From JBAZWE01 sp041658605 (GTDB lineage Bacteria > Actinomycetota > Thermoleophilia > BMS3ABIN01): a DNA stretch of 64,000 nucleotides. How positions within the stretch are numbered: the first letter of the stretch is position 1; each line of letters begins with the position of its first letter. The stretch spans positions 1-64,000 of the forward strand of contig JBAZZU010000003.1 of the NCBI GenBank assembly GCA_041658605.1, given 5' to 3'. Under the pieces are notes generated by a model. The model ran no database searches. It worked only from the letters and a program-made list of their open reading frames with translations, and had not been told where the DNA came from. Positions 49,778 to 58,642 of the stretch are shown piece by piece. Made by a program: the position numbers and the translations under genes.

Positions 49778-51379
49778 ATGAACCCTCAGACTCTCCTCCT
49801 CGCCTTGACGATGGCCTATTCGTTCTCCGCTGACGGCTCCGTCTCGATGAACAAAGCCGTCACATCCAGCACGATCGCCAGCGCGGTCCCCGAGTCGCTG
49901 GAAATGCAGGCCGCCATCGCGACCTGGAGCGACCGAACCCCGGGCGTCAACACCCTGCTCAAGCTCATCCCGCGCGCCGTCGCCACGAAGCAGGAGCACA
50001 AGTACGTCAGCCTCGACTCCTGGGGCGACGTGGCCCACCAGACCGGCATGGGCACCGAGACCGGCACCCCCGCGAGCCTCCAGTTCTCCTCGACCACCCC
50101 GGTTGTGTGGCTCCAGATCTGCAACCAGGCGACCGACGTCTACTTCATGGCCGAGCTCCAGAAGATGGTCGGCATTGAAGGGACCGTGGATCCCGTCGTC
50201 GTCGCCACCAACGCCACCCTCAAGCGTGAAGCGTGGCTCACCAACCGCAACATGTACCTGCTCGACACCAGTAAGAGCCGCGCAGGCGTCGGCGCCGCCG
50301 GTCGCGTCTACAAGGGCGTCCTTCAGCAGGTTCGCGAGGGCACCGACGGCACCACGGGTTCCTCGACCTTCGGCTCGCACGAGATCGACCTTCGTGGCGC
50401 GGACATCACCTCCGATAACATCCGCACCCAGATCGCCCACATCCTGGAGTACTACGGCATGGCCAACGTGCTCCTGATGCCGCCCACCCCGCGAGGCAAC
50501 CTGGAAAGCTCCCTCGAAGGCGCCAACCGCATCACCATGGGCGGCGTGGACATTCGAACCCACCTTCTGGGCAACTCGATCGCCGGCCTCCAGAGCCAGG
50601 GCAACGTCATGTGGTTCGCCACCGAGCTCGCGCTCAGCGCGAAGAACTCGAAGCCCCGATACACCGCGCCTCCCGCCGGCTGGGCAACCACCACGGTCCC
50701 GACCGTCGTGTCTGCCGTGGTCGCTGGTGGAACCTCGGGCAACGCCTCGCTGTGGGGCGCCTCGGACGATGGCAACATCTACCACGTCGTCACCGAGGTT
50801 GTCAACGAGCTCGAAGGCGCGGGAACCCGTGAGCCTGCCGGCGCCGCCTACAACGCGGTCGCAGTCGGGCAGGAAGTCCGCCTGACCCTCACCCCGGGTT
50901 CCGTGGATGCCGATCGCCTCCGCGTCTACCGTGGCCACGATACCGACGTGAGCCCCGGCGGCACCGCTGGCGCCGTGACTGAGGCTTGGTTCCTCTTCGA
51001 GGTGGCCGCGAACGGCGCGGTTCCCGTCGTGACCTACGACTACAACCAGAGCCTGCCCCGCACCGCCTGGGCCGTCGCGCTCGACATCCAGAGCCCGGTC
51101 GCCGACGCCATGTTCAACCCGAGAGGCAACTCCCTGGGCGCCAACTATGCCGACGCCAACGACGCCGCGATCTCGCAGATCGGCTACCGCGACAACGGTA
51201 TGACCTCGAACGTGAGCTTCGCGCAGCTCGGGCCCGCTCCCATGCGCCTCCAGCTCGCCCCCGTGGCCCTGACCGCCCCGATGGGCCGCCCCGTGATCCT
51301 CCGCGTCGGCGCCCCCGTCGTGCGGATCCCGCAGCGCTGCTTCACCTTCAAGAACGTTCGTGACGTGGTTTACAACTAG
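49778..51379 (+). CDS. major capsid protein with inserted beta domain
   Basis: 533 residues. The N-terminal region (AAIATWSDRTPGVNTLLKLI) and the elements LLDTSKSRAGVG and LMPPTPRGNLESSLEGANRI fit HK97-fold capsid proteins of this arrangement. Residues about 300-415 form a Thr/Val/Gly-rich segment (VVAGGTSGNASLWGASDDG, RLRVYRGHDTD) that reads like a fibronectin-III/Ig-type insertion. GC-rich, highly biased codons suggest strong expression, and a terminator follows. Confidence 0.75.
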   Translation: MNPQTLLLALTMAYSFSADGSVSMNKAVTSSTIASAVPESLEMQAAIATWSDRTPGVNTLLKLIPRAVATKQEHKYVSLDSWGDVAHQTGMGTETGTPASLQFSSTTPVVWLQICNQATDVYFMAELQKMVGIEGTVDPVVVATNATLKREAWLTNRNMYLLDTSKSRAGVGAAGRVYKGVLQQVREGTDGTTGSSTFGSHEIDLRGADITSDNIRTQIAHILEYYGMANVLLMPPTPRGNLESSLEGANRITMGGVDIRTHLLGNSIAGLQSQGNVMWFATELALSAKNSKPRYTAPPAGWATTTVPTVVSAVVAGGTSGNASLWGASDDGNIYHVVTEVVNELEGAGTREPAGAAYNAVAVGQEVRLTLTPGSVDADRLRVYRGHDTDVSPGGTAGAVTEAWFLFEVAANGAVPVVTYDYNQSLPRTAWAVALDIQSPVADAMFNPRGNSLGANYADANDAAISQIGYRDNGMTSNVSFAQLGPAPMRLQLAPVALTAPMGRPVILRVGAPVVRIPQRCFTFKNVRDVVYN

Positions 51380-51396
51380 TCGCGGCTTCGAGGTAT

Positions 51397-51425
51397 AAGG
51401 GGATCGCTCTGCGGTCCCTTTTTTC
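51397..51425 (+). terminator. Rho-independent terminator after the capsid gene
   Basis: AAGGGGATCGC (51397-51407), loop TCT, GCGGTCCCTT (51411-51420), then TTTTC. One mismatch in the stem. Likely partial, since neck and tail genes follow in the same direction. Confidence 0.8.
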
Positions 51426-51436
51426 TTGGAGTTTGC

Positions 51437-52204
51437 ATGATTGCCATTGAGTACATTTCGCCGATTTCGATCCGGATCAATGGAATCACCGTCGATTTTC
51501 GCGCCCATGATTTCAGGGGCCGCTCCCGGTTTATGGCCTTTGTCGCCGAAGACATGCCGATCGGGTTCTTCAAATCGAAGGGCTACACGATCCACGGCAT
51601 CGTCGCGGATCCTCCTGTTCCGACGCTCAAGGCCCCTCCGCTGGCGTCCGGCGCGATCTACTCCCTCCCGGAAACGCTGGCGCACGCCTTCCTCCGAGGA
51701 TGGACCCTGGAAGACCTCTGGGGCGCTGGCAAGGGCGGCAAGTGGAATGACGAGGGCGGGCGCGGAACTTGCGGCCTGACGGTTGTGGAGTGCGCTCTGG
51801 CGTCCCCTCCGAAGGGTTGGGTTCCTGGTTGCGGCGCGAAGCCCTGGGAGATGGCTGGGTGGATCGCACCTGCGCAGACCTGGGCGCCGCCTGTCGTCGT
51901 CGAACCTGTTGTGGAGGCTGAGCCCGAAGTGGTGGCCGAGGAACCTGCCGAAGAGCCCCAGGCGGAACCAGAAGTGGAGCCAGAAGTGGAACCCGTGAAG
52001 GAGAAGATCCCCGAGTCCTGGACCGCTGATGAGTGGGAGCGGATGGCCTCGGCGATCCGCGAGGTCCACAAATCCGACGATCCCCCCAAGCGTGGGCGCC
52101 TGGAATGGCTCTGGAAGAACAAGGCCACCGATGACAAGCGGCGCAAGATGCCGGCGCTCTCGGACGATGACCTGAACCTGCTTCTCGGCCGGGCCTTCGC
52201 GTGA
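51437..52204 (+). CDS. hypothetical protein with Pro/Glu linker
   Basis: 255 residues. Beta-rich N-terminal part (IEYISPISIRINGITVDF), a long acidic Pro/Glu/Val linker (EPVVEAEPEVVAEEPAEEP) and a charged C-terminal helical region. Position after the capsid suggests a head-completion or decoration role. Confidence 0.5.
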   Translation: MIAIEYISPISIRINGITVDFRAHDFRGRSRFMAFVAEDMPIGFFKSKGYTIHGIVADPPVPTLKAPPLASGAIYSLPETLAHAFLRGWTLEDLWGAGKGGKWNDEGGRGTCGLTVVECALASPPKGWVPGCGAKPWEMAGWIAPAQTWAPPVVVEPVVEAEPEVVAEEPAEEPQAEPEVEPEVEPVKEKIPESWTADEWERMASAIREVHKSDDPPKRGRLEWLWKNKATDDKRRKMPALSDDDLNLLLGRAFA

Positions 52205-53106
52205 CACTTGAGCGCACCCTTGGCCTGACGTGCCCCATCCCGGAGGCCATCGACGCTCAGCTTTGGTTGGACCGGTTCGCGTGGCCCCTCCTGGAATCGG
52301 TTGGCGCGTCTCGGTCCAAAAGTGTCTTCGAGAACACCGATCCCGTGGTCCGGGCGAAACTGCTGGACGCGGTACGCTGGCAACTTCGGGCCGTGCTGTC
52401 CGAGGCCGAGATCAAACTCGGCGTGCCCATGGGCATCCGCGTGGTCAAGTCCGATCCTGTGGACTCCGGTCTTCGGCAGGGCATCGACTATGACGAGCGG
52501 ATCGGGAGAACCCCCTTCTATCCCGAGCAATGCCGGGATGAGTACTACCCGCTCGAACTCCCGTCAGGCACGATATCGATCGAACGGGTCCGCCTGTACT
52601 ACCTTCGGAACCTCGTCTATGAGTTTTCCCCTGCCATGGGCAACGAAGACGCGATCCGGCTGGCCAACATGCGGACGGGCGCGGCGAACCTGATCCCTCA
52701 AGGTGCGCCGTATCTGCTCACGTCCACCGCGTGGCTCCCGATGATGCTCCCTTCCTTCTCACTTGGGAGGACCACCCCGGACGCCTGGGCCATCGACTAC
52801 ACCCTGGGCCCGGTCACTGTCACCGGGGAGATCGGGCGGATTGAACTCGTGGTGGTGAACTGGTGCTATGCCGCTGCGGCTAAGATGATCTTCGCCCAGG
52901 CCGGCCTTGCCCGTAGCCAGGGGCTTACCAACGCCTCCCTTTCCTTTGACGGGTTCTCCAAGTCGATCGGTCTGTCGTCGGGCGCAAACACCGGGCTTTA
53001 TTCGGCGATCGAGAAGTCCTGCCAGGACCTGATGGATCGGATCGATTGGCGCGCTTTGCGGTCCATGAAGCGAGGGGGCCCGAGGATTCTTCCTTATGGC
53101 TCGTGA
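52201..53106 (+). CDS. head-tail connector/adaptor-like protein
   Basis: 301 residues from a GTG overlapping the previous stop (GTGA). Helical ends with a central beta part (LPSGTISIERVRLYYLRNLV, GPVTVTGEIGRIELV). Such large adaptor proteins commonly follow the capsid. Specific family not recognised. Confidence 0.45.
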   Translation: MTLERTLGLTCPIPEAIDAQLWLDRFAWPLLESVGASRSKSVFENTDPVVRAKLLDAVRWQLRAVLSEAEIKLGVPMGIRVVKSDPVDSGLRQGIDYDERIGRTPFYPEQCRDEYYPLELPSGTISIERVRLYYLRNLVYEFSPAMGNEDAIRLANMRTGAANLIPQGAPYLLTSTAWLPMMLPSFSLGRTTPDAWAIDYTLGPVTVTGEIGRIELVVVNWCYAAAAKMIFAQAGLARSQGLTNASLSFDGFSKSIGLSSGANTGLYSAIEKSCQDLMDRIDWRALRSMKRGGPRILPYGS

Positions 53107-53869
53107 ACCGTTCTTCTTCGGCGTTCATGCCGACGACTTCCCGGCTCTGCACTTCGATTCGATCGAGTACGATCACGCGATTGAGGAGCACGGGCAGAAC
53201 ATCGAACTCCGGCGCGCGGTTCTGTGTCCTTGCGCCCGAATCGAGGATCACCGGCCACGGGGAACCTGCACGACGTGTAAGGGCCTCGGACTGGTCTACC
53301 CGGAAACGATGCGAGAAGAGACCCGGGTGCTTCTGTCAACCCGTGCCCCTCGGAAGACTCCGGAGGGCGCCACGGTCTACGTCGTGGGCACCATTTGGGC
53401 TTCTTTTCGGCTCGGGTACGTCCCTGGTGACGGGGATCTGATTCTACCCGAGGAGGAAGAGCACGTCGTCCACCAGACCATCTTCCGTGAGTCGCTACAG
53501 GTCACCACGGGGGCGGCATGGGCCCGAGCTACCGCACACGATCAGGTGCCGCCCGTCCTTCGACCCGCGCAGGATCGGCTTCTGTACCCAGATCCTACGA
53601 CGATCGAAGCCGTGCTCTGGAAGAACGGCGATACCCTGATCACTGCCGGCGCTCTCGATTACTCGATCGTCGGTGATCGTATCGTGTGGAGCGGCGCAAG
53701 GTCTCCGGCTCCGGGCGTGGCCTACACGATCCGATATCGGGCGAAAGCGGCCTATCAGTTGCAGCCGTCAGAACCTCTCTACCGGATGGAGGCAGATTCC
53801 GGGCTCCCCTACCGCTGCCAGGCCGTGCGCCTCGACCGCGTTGGATGGCCTGATGTTCGGGATGTTTGA
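53096..53869 (+). CDS. neck protein with zinc-ribbon motif
   Basis: 257 residues. CPC then GTCTTCKGLG within 51-70 forms a DnaJ-like or zinc-ribbon element seen in neck/stopper proteins of some myoviruses. The remainder is all-beta. It sits between the connector and the HK97 gp10-like gene. Confidence 0.5.
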   Translation: MAREPFFFGVHADDFPALHFDSIEYDHAIEEHGQNIELRRAVLCPCARIEDHRPRGTCTTCKGLGLVYPETMREETRVLLSTRAPRKTPEGATVYVVGTIWASFRLGYVPGDGDLILPEEEEHVVHQTIFRESLQVTTGAAWARATAHDQVPPVLRPAQDRLLYPDPTTIEAVLWKNGDTLITAGALDYSIVGDRIVWSGARSPAPGVAYTIRYRAKAAYQLQPSEPLYRMEADSGLPYRCQAVRLDRVGWPDVRDV

Positions 53870-54777
53870 TGAAACTGGAGATCCCCCGGCTGACGTTCAA
53901 CGTGGAGTTGTCCTCGTTCCAGGGCCTTGAGCGGATCGGTCTGGAGCAGGTAGGCGCGGCTCTTGAGTCGGCGACGTGGCGCACCGCTCAATGGATGAGG
54001 AACCAGTGGGCAGACCAGGCGCAGCGGATGGGCGTTCATGACACGGGCGCCTATCTCCGAGGAATACGAGAAGATGGCATGATCGTGCCGGTTTCGTCGA
54101 ACCTAGCGGATCCGTCGGCCGCTATGTTTGCCGTCGTGCTCGACGTGGTGAACACCGCGAAGCACGCGCAGGCGGTGGAGGAGGGGTCCATGGCCTTCCA
54201 TATGCCCGATCGCGTGGATTGGGCCCGATCGGGTCGGGTCAAGGTCTCCAAAAAGGGCGTTCCTTACATCCATGTCCCGTTTCGGCACTACACGCACGCG
54301 GCGAGCGGGTCAACGGCTACCGCCCTGCGCTCGATGATGACGAAGGAGATCACAGCGGAGGCCAAGACGCTCGACCGTCGGTTGGCCCTTGGCGCTGGGT
54401 TCCAGCATACGCCAGAGGGCCAGTTCGTAGCCGTTGACAAGTACCGCTGGGCGGGCCTGTCGGACAAGAAGAGGATCACGAGGCCCGGGGCAAGTGTCGG
54501 CGATCCGGAGTGGCGTGGAGCGAAGCACGTCGCGTTCGGGATGGTCAACCCCGCGTGGAAGTCGTCGAAGTACGAAGGGCTCATGAAGACGGACCCGGAA
54601 AAGCATACCAACTACATGACGATCCGCACGATGACTCGGGACTCTCCAGGGTGGAACATCCCGGCAAAGGCCGGCAAGTGGGTTGCCCGGACTACTGCGC
54701 AGATCACAGAGTCCTCCGATGAGGTAAAGAAGACCTTTGAAACGGCTTTCGCAAAGGCGATATTGAAGGTGCTATGA
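53869..54777 (+). CDS. HK97 gp10-like neck/tail-completion protein
   Basis: 302 residues from the ATG at 53869. The N-terminal helix pair (ALESATWRTAQWMRNQWADQ), the HDTGAYLRGI phrase and EEGSMAFHMPDRV recall the gp10-like family, which have the V(D)TG..R.SI and (V)E.G pattern. This copy is about twice the usual length, with an extra C-terminal domain. Confidence 0.5.
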   Translation: MKLEIPRLTFNVELSSFQGLERIGLEQVGAALESATWRTAQWMRNQWADQAQRMGVHDTGAYLRGIREDGMIVPVSSNLADPSAAMFAVVLDVVNTAKHAQAVEEGSMAFHMPDRVDWARSGRVKVSKKGVPYIHVPFRHYTHAASGSTATALRSMMTKEITAEAKTLDRRLALGAGFQHTPEGQFVAVDKYRWAGLSDKKRITRPGASVGDPEWRGAKHVAFGMVNPAWKSSKYEGLMKTDPEKHTNYMTIRTMTRDSPGWNIPAKAGKWVARTTAQITESSDEVKKTFETAFAKAILKVL

Positions 54778-55484
54778 CGGTTCCCGTTCTTCCCAACAGC
54801 GCCAACTTCACGGAACTCCGGATCCGCGAGATCCTTCTTCGAGGCATCGTTGACCTGGCCTCCGATGAAGAGCGGCTCAACCTCCTTTTCCGCAGGGTGG
54901 ACGGTCTGCCGCAGGGCACCCAAGAGACCTGGGCCGAAGACCTGAAAACGCTCTTGAAACTTTCGGTTACGGACCCTGCCGCCAGGATCCGGGTCATCAT
55001 TGGCTACCCCTGGGATGTCAACTCCCTACCATGCTGGTCGATCGTGAAAGAAGGGGGCTCGGAGAACGATTCCGAGGCCACCATGGGCGATGAAGCCGGC
55101 CTCGTGAACGTCCAGACCGGGCATATCCACGATTCAGACGGCGTTGAATGGCCCCGGATCGTCGGGTATACGGCTTACGGGATCCCGTGGACATCGAACT
55201 TCCAGATCGGGACCTGGGCCACGACTCCGGATGTTTCGATCCTTCTGCACGAAGCCGCGATCGAGATTCTGGACATCGCCCGGGGGGAGCTCGATACCTC
55301 TGGCGTCCAGTCCATCTCCCTCTCCGAGCCGGGTGGGATGATCCCGAACCCGGAACAGCATCCCTCCCTTGGCGTGGGGTATATCCCGCTCGTTCGCGTC
55401 TCCTGTAAGTGGACTCGCCTCCGGTTGCAGAAGCGCTCCCCTCGTCCAACACACGTCACACGCCGCACCACGACCCTCCTGTAA
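54774..55484 (+). CDS. tail completion/terminator-like protein
   Basis: 236 residues directly before the sheath gene. Alpha/beta layout with helices at both ends and a Trp-rich centre (TAYGIPWTSNFQIGTW). Position rather than motif suggests a tail terminator. C-terminus strongly basic. Confidence 0.4.
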   Translation: MTVPVLPNSANFTELRIREILLRGIVDLASDEERLNLLFRRVDGLPQGTQETWAEDLKTLLKLSVTDPAARIRVIIGYPWDVNSLPCWSIVKEGGSENDSEATMGDEAGLVNVQTGHIHDSDGVEWPRIVGYTAYGIPWTSNFQIGTWATTPDVSILLHEAAIEILDIARGELDTSGVQSISLSEPGGMIPNPEQHPSLGVGYIPLVRVSCKWTRLRLQKRSPRPTHVTRRTTTLL

Positions 55485-55496
55485 GGAGCGCTCTCC

Positions 55497-57290
55497 ATGT
55501 TCATCACGTTCAACGGCGAAAAAGTCTACATTCCTGGAGCGTACTCCTCGACCGAGATCGTTTCGACGCTCGAAGGCCCCACGGCTTCGTTCCAGGTCCC
55601 CATGCTCATGGGCGCGGCGGACTACGGGATCCCCTACCATTTCCCGGAGATCAAGTTCTCCGACGAGCCCGCGCAGAACCCCTGGATCATGTGCGGCGAT
55701 TTGACCACGCTCAAGCGGTTCTTCAACCGAGATTCCGAGATTGCGACGGCATACGAGACGGCGGCACTTCACGGGCTCCCCTACTCCTACGTCGCCTGCA
55801 TGTCGAAACTCACGCGCGAAACCGTGGTCGCCACCTCCGGCGCTGGTCCCGTGGTCAACGAGCAGACGATCTACTCTCGCCTTGCTGGTGCTCCGGGTGG
55901 GTTCCATAAGATCAGTTACACCGCTGCGCACGTCTTCACAGTCATCCCGGTCAAGGACTTCTCGATGCTCACCGCCAACGCGGCGGGCGCTGCGACCAGG
56001 GTCTACGTCAAGAGCAACTCCTGGGTCACAGATGGCATGACTCTCACGATCGGCGGAAACGCCATCGTCGCGGAAACGAAGGTGGTAGCCACGCCCGGAA
56101 CAGGTGAGGAACTCTCTTCGACCGGTCAGAAACTCTACTGGATCGAGTTCACCACGGGGCTCGCGAACCCGATGACCACGGCGGCTTACAGCCTCGTGTG
56201 CTCCCATGACGCTCCGATCGTCGGCTCCGCACTCACCACGGGTCAGAAACTCTACGATTGGCTCAACACCGATCCGGCCGCGAAGCTCGTCCTGGGCTCC
56301 AAAAAAGAGTCCACCTACACGGGCACCCGGCCCACCACGATCGCGGCGGCTACCTTGATGAAGGAGATCGCGACCTGGGGCGCCAACACCGCTGGGACCT
56401 CGCCGAAGCCCGCACTCACGGACTTCACCGACTTCATCACGGACATGGACGCCTCGGCCTGGGATGACTTCATTCAGGTCTATGACGACGTGCCCCGGCT
56501 TTTCTACGTCGTGGACCCCACGAACACGGTTCATGAGGCCATGCGCAACTGGGCGATTGCCAAGCGGTCCTCGACGACTCCGGGCGACTATTCGATCAAG
56601 GTCCTTACCGGGTGCGCCTGGGGCGATGTCGTTGTCGCCTCGGGGACCACGACTTCGCCGACCTTTCGAGCGCAGGCCATCGACAATCAGGATGTTGTCC
56701 TGGTTGCCAACGGCTTCAACTGGCAGGCCGCATACCTTTCCCACGCGGCGGCCGTTTTCGGGATGATCGTCGCGGGCGGCGTGAACCACAACCTGACCCA
56801 GGACCGATATGTCGGCATCATGGCGTGGGAAGCGAAGTGGAACGAGCGGGCGCTCGGCGAACTCACCACGCTGCACAAGTACGGGGTTCTCACGAACCGG
56901 CTCGCGGTAGACAACTCTGGATCCTACTGGGTCGTTTCGCAGGGGCTTTCGACGCTCCAGGCGAACTCGGTCTCCTGGAACCCTGACGCGACGACTCCGC
57001 TGATTCAGCAGCGCGACCTCCAGGACTTCGTGAAGCGGGATCTCGACTTTGTTCTCGTGCGGTCGCAACTCGGCCAGGACGAAACCGATCGCAACTCGAT
57101 CACCTCGGCGCTGGTCGCTCGGGCAACCGGCTACCACTACGACAACGGGTTCATCGAGGATGGCACCTACAAGATCACTTCTACCGCGCTTGACCCCTCC
57201 GGCGCTGGCTGGGTTGTCGGCGACACCTATCGCCTGCCCACCACGGTAGACTGGATCACGACTGTTCACCGCGTCCTCGTGGGCGAGTAA
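55497..57290 (+). CDS. tail sheath protein
   Basis: 597 residues with GGAG before the start. N-terminal YIPGAYSSTEIVSTLEG, a central beta-rich insertion, then the sheath-type C-terminal core (GIMAWEAKWNERALGELTTL; ISTAL-like RDLQDFVKRDLDFVLVRSQL). The tube gene follows, as expected for a contractile tail. Confidence 0.8.
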   Translation: MFITFNGEKVYIPGAYSSTEIVSTLEGPTASFQVPMLMGAADYGIPYHFPEIKFSDEPAQNPWIMCGDLTTLKRFFNRDSEIATAYETAALHGLPYSYVACMSKLTRETVVATSGAGPVVNEQTIYSRLAGAPGGFHKISYTAAHVFTVIPVKDFSMLTANAAGAATRVYVKSNSWVTDGMTLTIGGNAIVAETKVVATPGTGEELSSTGQKLYWIEFTTGLANPMTTAAYSLVCSHDAPIVGSALTTGQKLYDWLNTDPAAKLVLGSKKESTYTGTRPTTIAAATLMKEIATWGANTAGTSPKPALTDFTDFITDMDASAWDDFIQVYDDVPRLFYVVDPTNTVHEAMRNWAIAKRSSTTPGDYSIKVLTGCAWGDVVVASGTTTSPTFRAQAIDNQDVVLVANGFNWQAAYLSHAAAVFGMIVAGGVNHNLTQDRYVGIMAWEAKWNERALGELTTLHKYGVLTNRLAVDNSGSYWVVSQGLSTLQANSVSWNPDATTPLIQQRDLQDFVKRDLDFVLVRSQLGQDETDRNSITSALVARATGYHYDNGFIEDGTYKITSTALDPSGAGWVVGDTYRLPTTVDWITTVHRVLVGE

Positions 57291-57299
57291 GGAGCTTCG

Positions 57300-57788
57300 A
57301 TGGGTTACGCTGACTATCAGACTTCGGGCGCGTATGCGGCAAAGCAGGCCGGCGCCTTCCATTCCGTCGTGCTCCAGAACGAGGCGGACGCCACCGACAA
57401 GTTGGTCGGCGCCACCACGGGGATCTCCTGGAACGAGGACTATGAAGGGATCCCGGTGGAAGAGATGGGCAACGATGGCGTCGACGAGCATGTTGACGGT
57501 CGCATGACCGTCTCAGGCTCCTTCACCATGAACGCCTCCTCACAGCGCCTCGACGCCATGCCGACGCGCCAGGACTTCATCGGCAAGCGCTACACGATCA
57601 CGCAGCAAGTCGCAAAGTCGGCGGACTCGACGGCGATCGGGACCGTGGTCTGGGTCTGTACCAAGTGCAAGATCACCGGGATTTCCGGGCAGAACGCGGC
57701 GCGCGGGATTCAGACGCTTTCGGTGAACTTCGTCGGTTCGCGGCGCTACTCCGGCGCGGAATGGGCCGACCTGACTGGGGCGATGTAG
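57300..57788 (+). CDS. tail tube protein
   Basis: 162 residues, all-beta, with GGAG upstream. Its EEMGNDGVDEHVDGRMTVSG and SVNFVGSRRY portions are typical of myovirus tubes, and it lies between sheath and chaperone. Confidence 0.75.
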   Translation: MGYADYQTSGAYAAKQAGAFHSVVLQNEADATDKLVGATTGISWNEDYEGIPVEEMGNDGVDEHVDGRMTVSGSFTMNASSQRLDAMPTRQDFIGKRYTITQQVAKSADSTAIGTVVWVCTKCKITGISGQNAARGIQTLSVNFVGSRRYSGAEWADLTGAM

Positions 57789-58298
57789 ATGAAGCGCGCC
57801 ACCGTTTCGTTCCAGGCGCAAGTCCGGGATCTCTGGGTTCTCCCCGATGGGTCCCTTGGCCCCAAGGAGCAGGCGGCTACCTTCACCATGCACCGGTCCC
57901 CTACCGGCCTGGAACGGCTCAAGATCACCCGTCGAACCCACTCCATCCTCGGCGAGGGCAACGAAGCCGCTGGGCATTTGGAACTCGCGGCGCTCAAGAT
58001 GGCGATTCAAGAGCAGGCTCGGATCGTGCGCGAGGAGATCGGCGAAGTTGAAGACGTTGAGAAGGCCTGGGAAACCCACGAAAGCGAAGCCGCGATCATG
58101 TATGCGGACCTATCTGAGCAGGCGGGCGACCTTTACGCAATGGCCCGGTGGGAACTCCTGGCCGTGGACGTACCCGAGCGATTCCGGAACCTCGCAGAAT
58201 CCGACATCGAAGAGCGGGTCGTGATGGCGCTCCGGGTCGCCTGGTGGAAAGCCGAGGATCCGACTCGCGCGGGAAAAGAGCAGCCCTCCGAGTCCTGA
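57789..58298 (+). CDS. tail assembly chaperone (gpG-type, zero frame)
   Basis: 169 residues. Beta N-terminal part (VSFQAQVRDLWVLPDG) and helical C-terminal part, in the position of the lambda G gene. A slippery heptamer at 58271-58277 lies seven codons before the stop and allows a -1 shift into the next frame. Confidence 0.75.
   Translation: MKRATVSFQAQVRDLWVLPDGSLGPKEQAATFTMHRSPTGLERLKITRRTHSILGEGNEAAGHLELAALKMAIQEQARIVREEIGEVEDVEKAWETHESEAAIMYADLSEQAGDLYAMARWELLAVDVPERFRNLAESDIEERVVMALRVAWWKAEDPTRAGKEQPSES
58271..58277 (+). promoter_or_regulatory. programmed -1 frameshift site GGGAAAA
   Basis: In the zero frame the codons are GCG GGA AAA, so G GGA AAA is a canonical X XXY YYZ slippery site. 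Slipping back one base continues as K-RAALRVLNGEPGGQ and yields a 284-residue fusion ending at 58642. Confidence 0.85.
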
Positions 58299-58642
58299 AC
58301 GGGGAGCCCGGAGGGCAGACCGCAGGACACCCGACCGTAACGGACGCGGAGATCGAGGCTGATTCCATCTGGACCCTTTGGCGGCTCGCCTATGGAATGC
58401 CTCCGAACGACCCACGGTTTCAGGATATCACGGAAGAGGAGGTTCTAACGGATCTCCTCGTTCGCCATTTCCACAGGAAGAACGGCGCATCCGAGGAAGA
58501 GCGGCTTATCGAGCACCTTCGAGACAACCTATCGGAGTTCGATGCTCTTGAGAAGTTGGCCGAGAAGATACCGCAAGTGAGGCCTTCGAAGCCAAAAGCG
58601 CCGCCCACGATCGCCCGTCGGGGTAAAAAGGTGATGCCATGA
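58277..58642 (+). CDS. tail assembly chaperone T-part (read by -1 frameshift)
   Basis: About 121 residues, with no credible start of its own, read after the slip at 58271-58277. Begins RAALRVLNGEPGGQTAGHP and includes an acidic helical region. The fusion (gpGT-type) recruits the tape measure protein, whose gene starts 4 bases before its end. Confidence 0.75.
   Translation, partial: RAALRVLNGEPGGQTAGHPTVTDAEIEADSIWTLWRLAYGMPPNDPRFQDITEEEVLTDLLVRHFHRKNGASEEERLIEHLRDNLSEFDALEKLAEKIPQVRPSKPKAPPTIARRGKKVMP

Noticed and set aside
49706..52207. 833-residue minus-strand frame
   Set aside because: Antisense to the capsid gene; same cause as above.
55134..57491. 785-residue minus-strand frame
   Set aside because: Antisense to the sheath and tube genes; no domain pattern.
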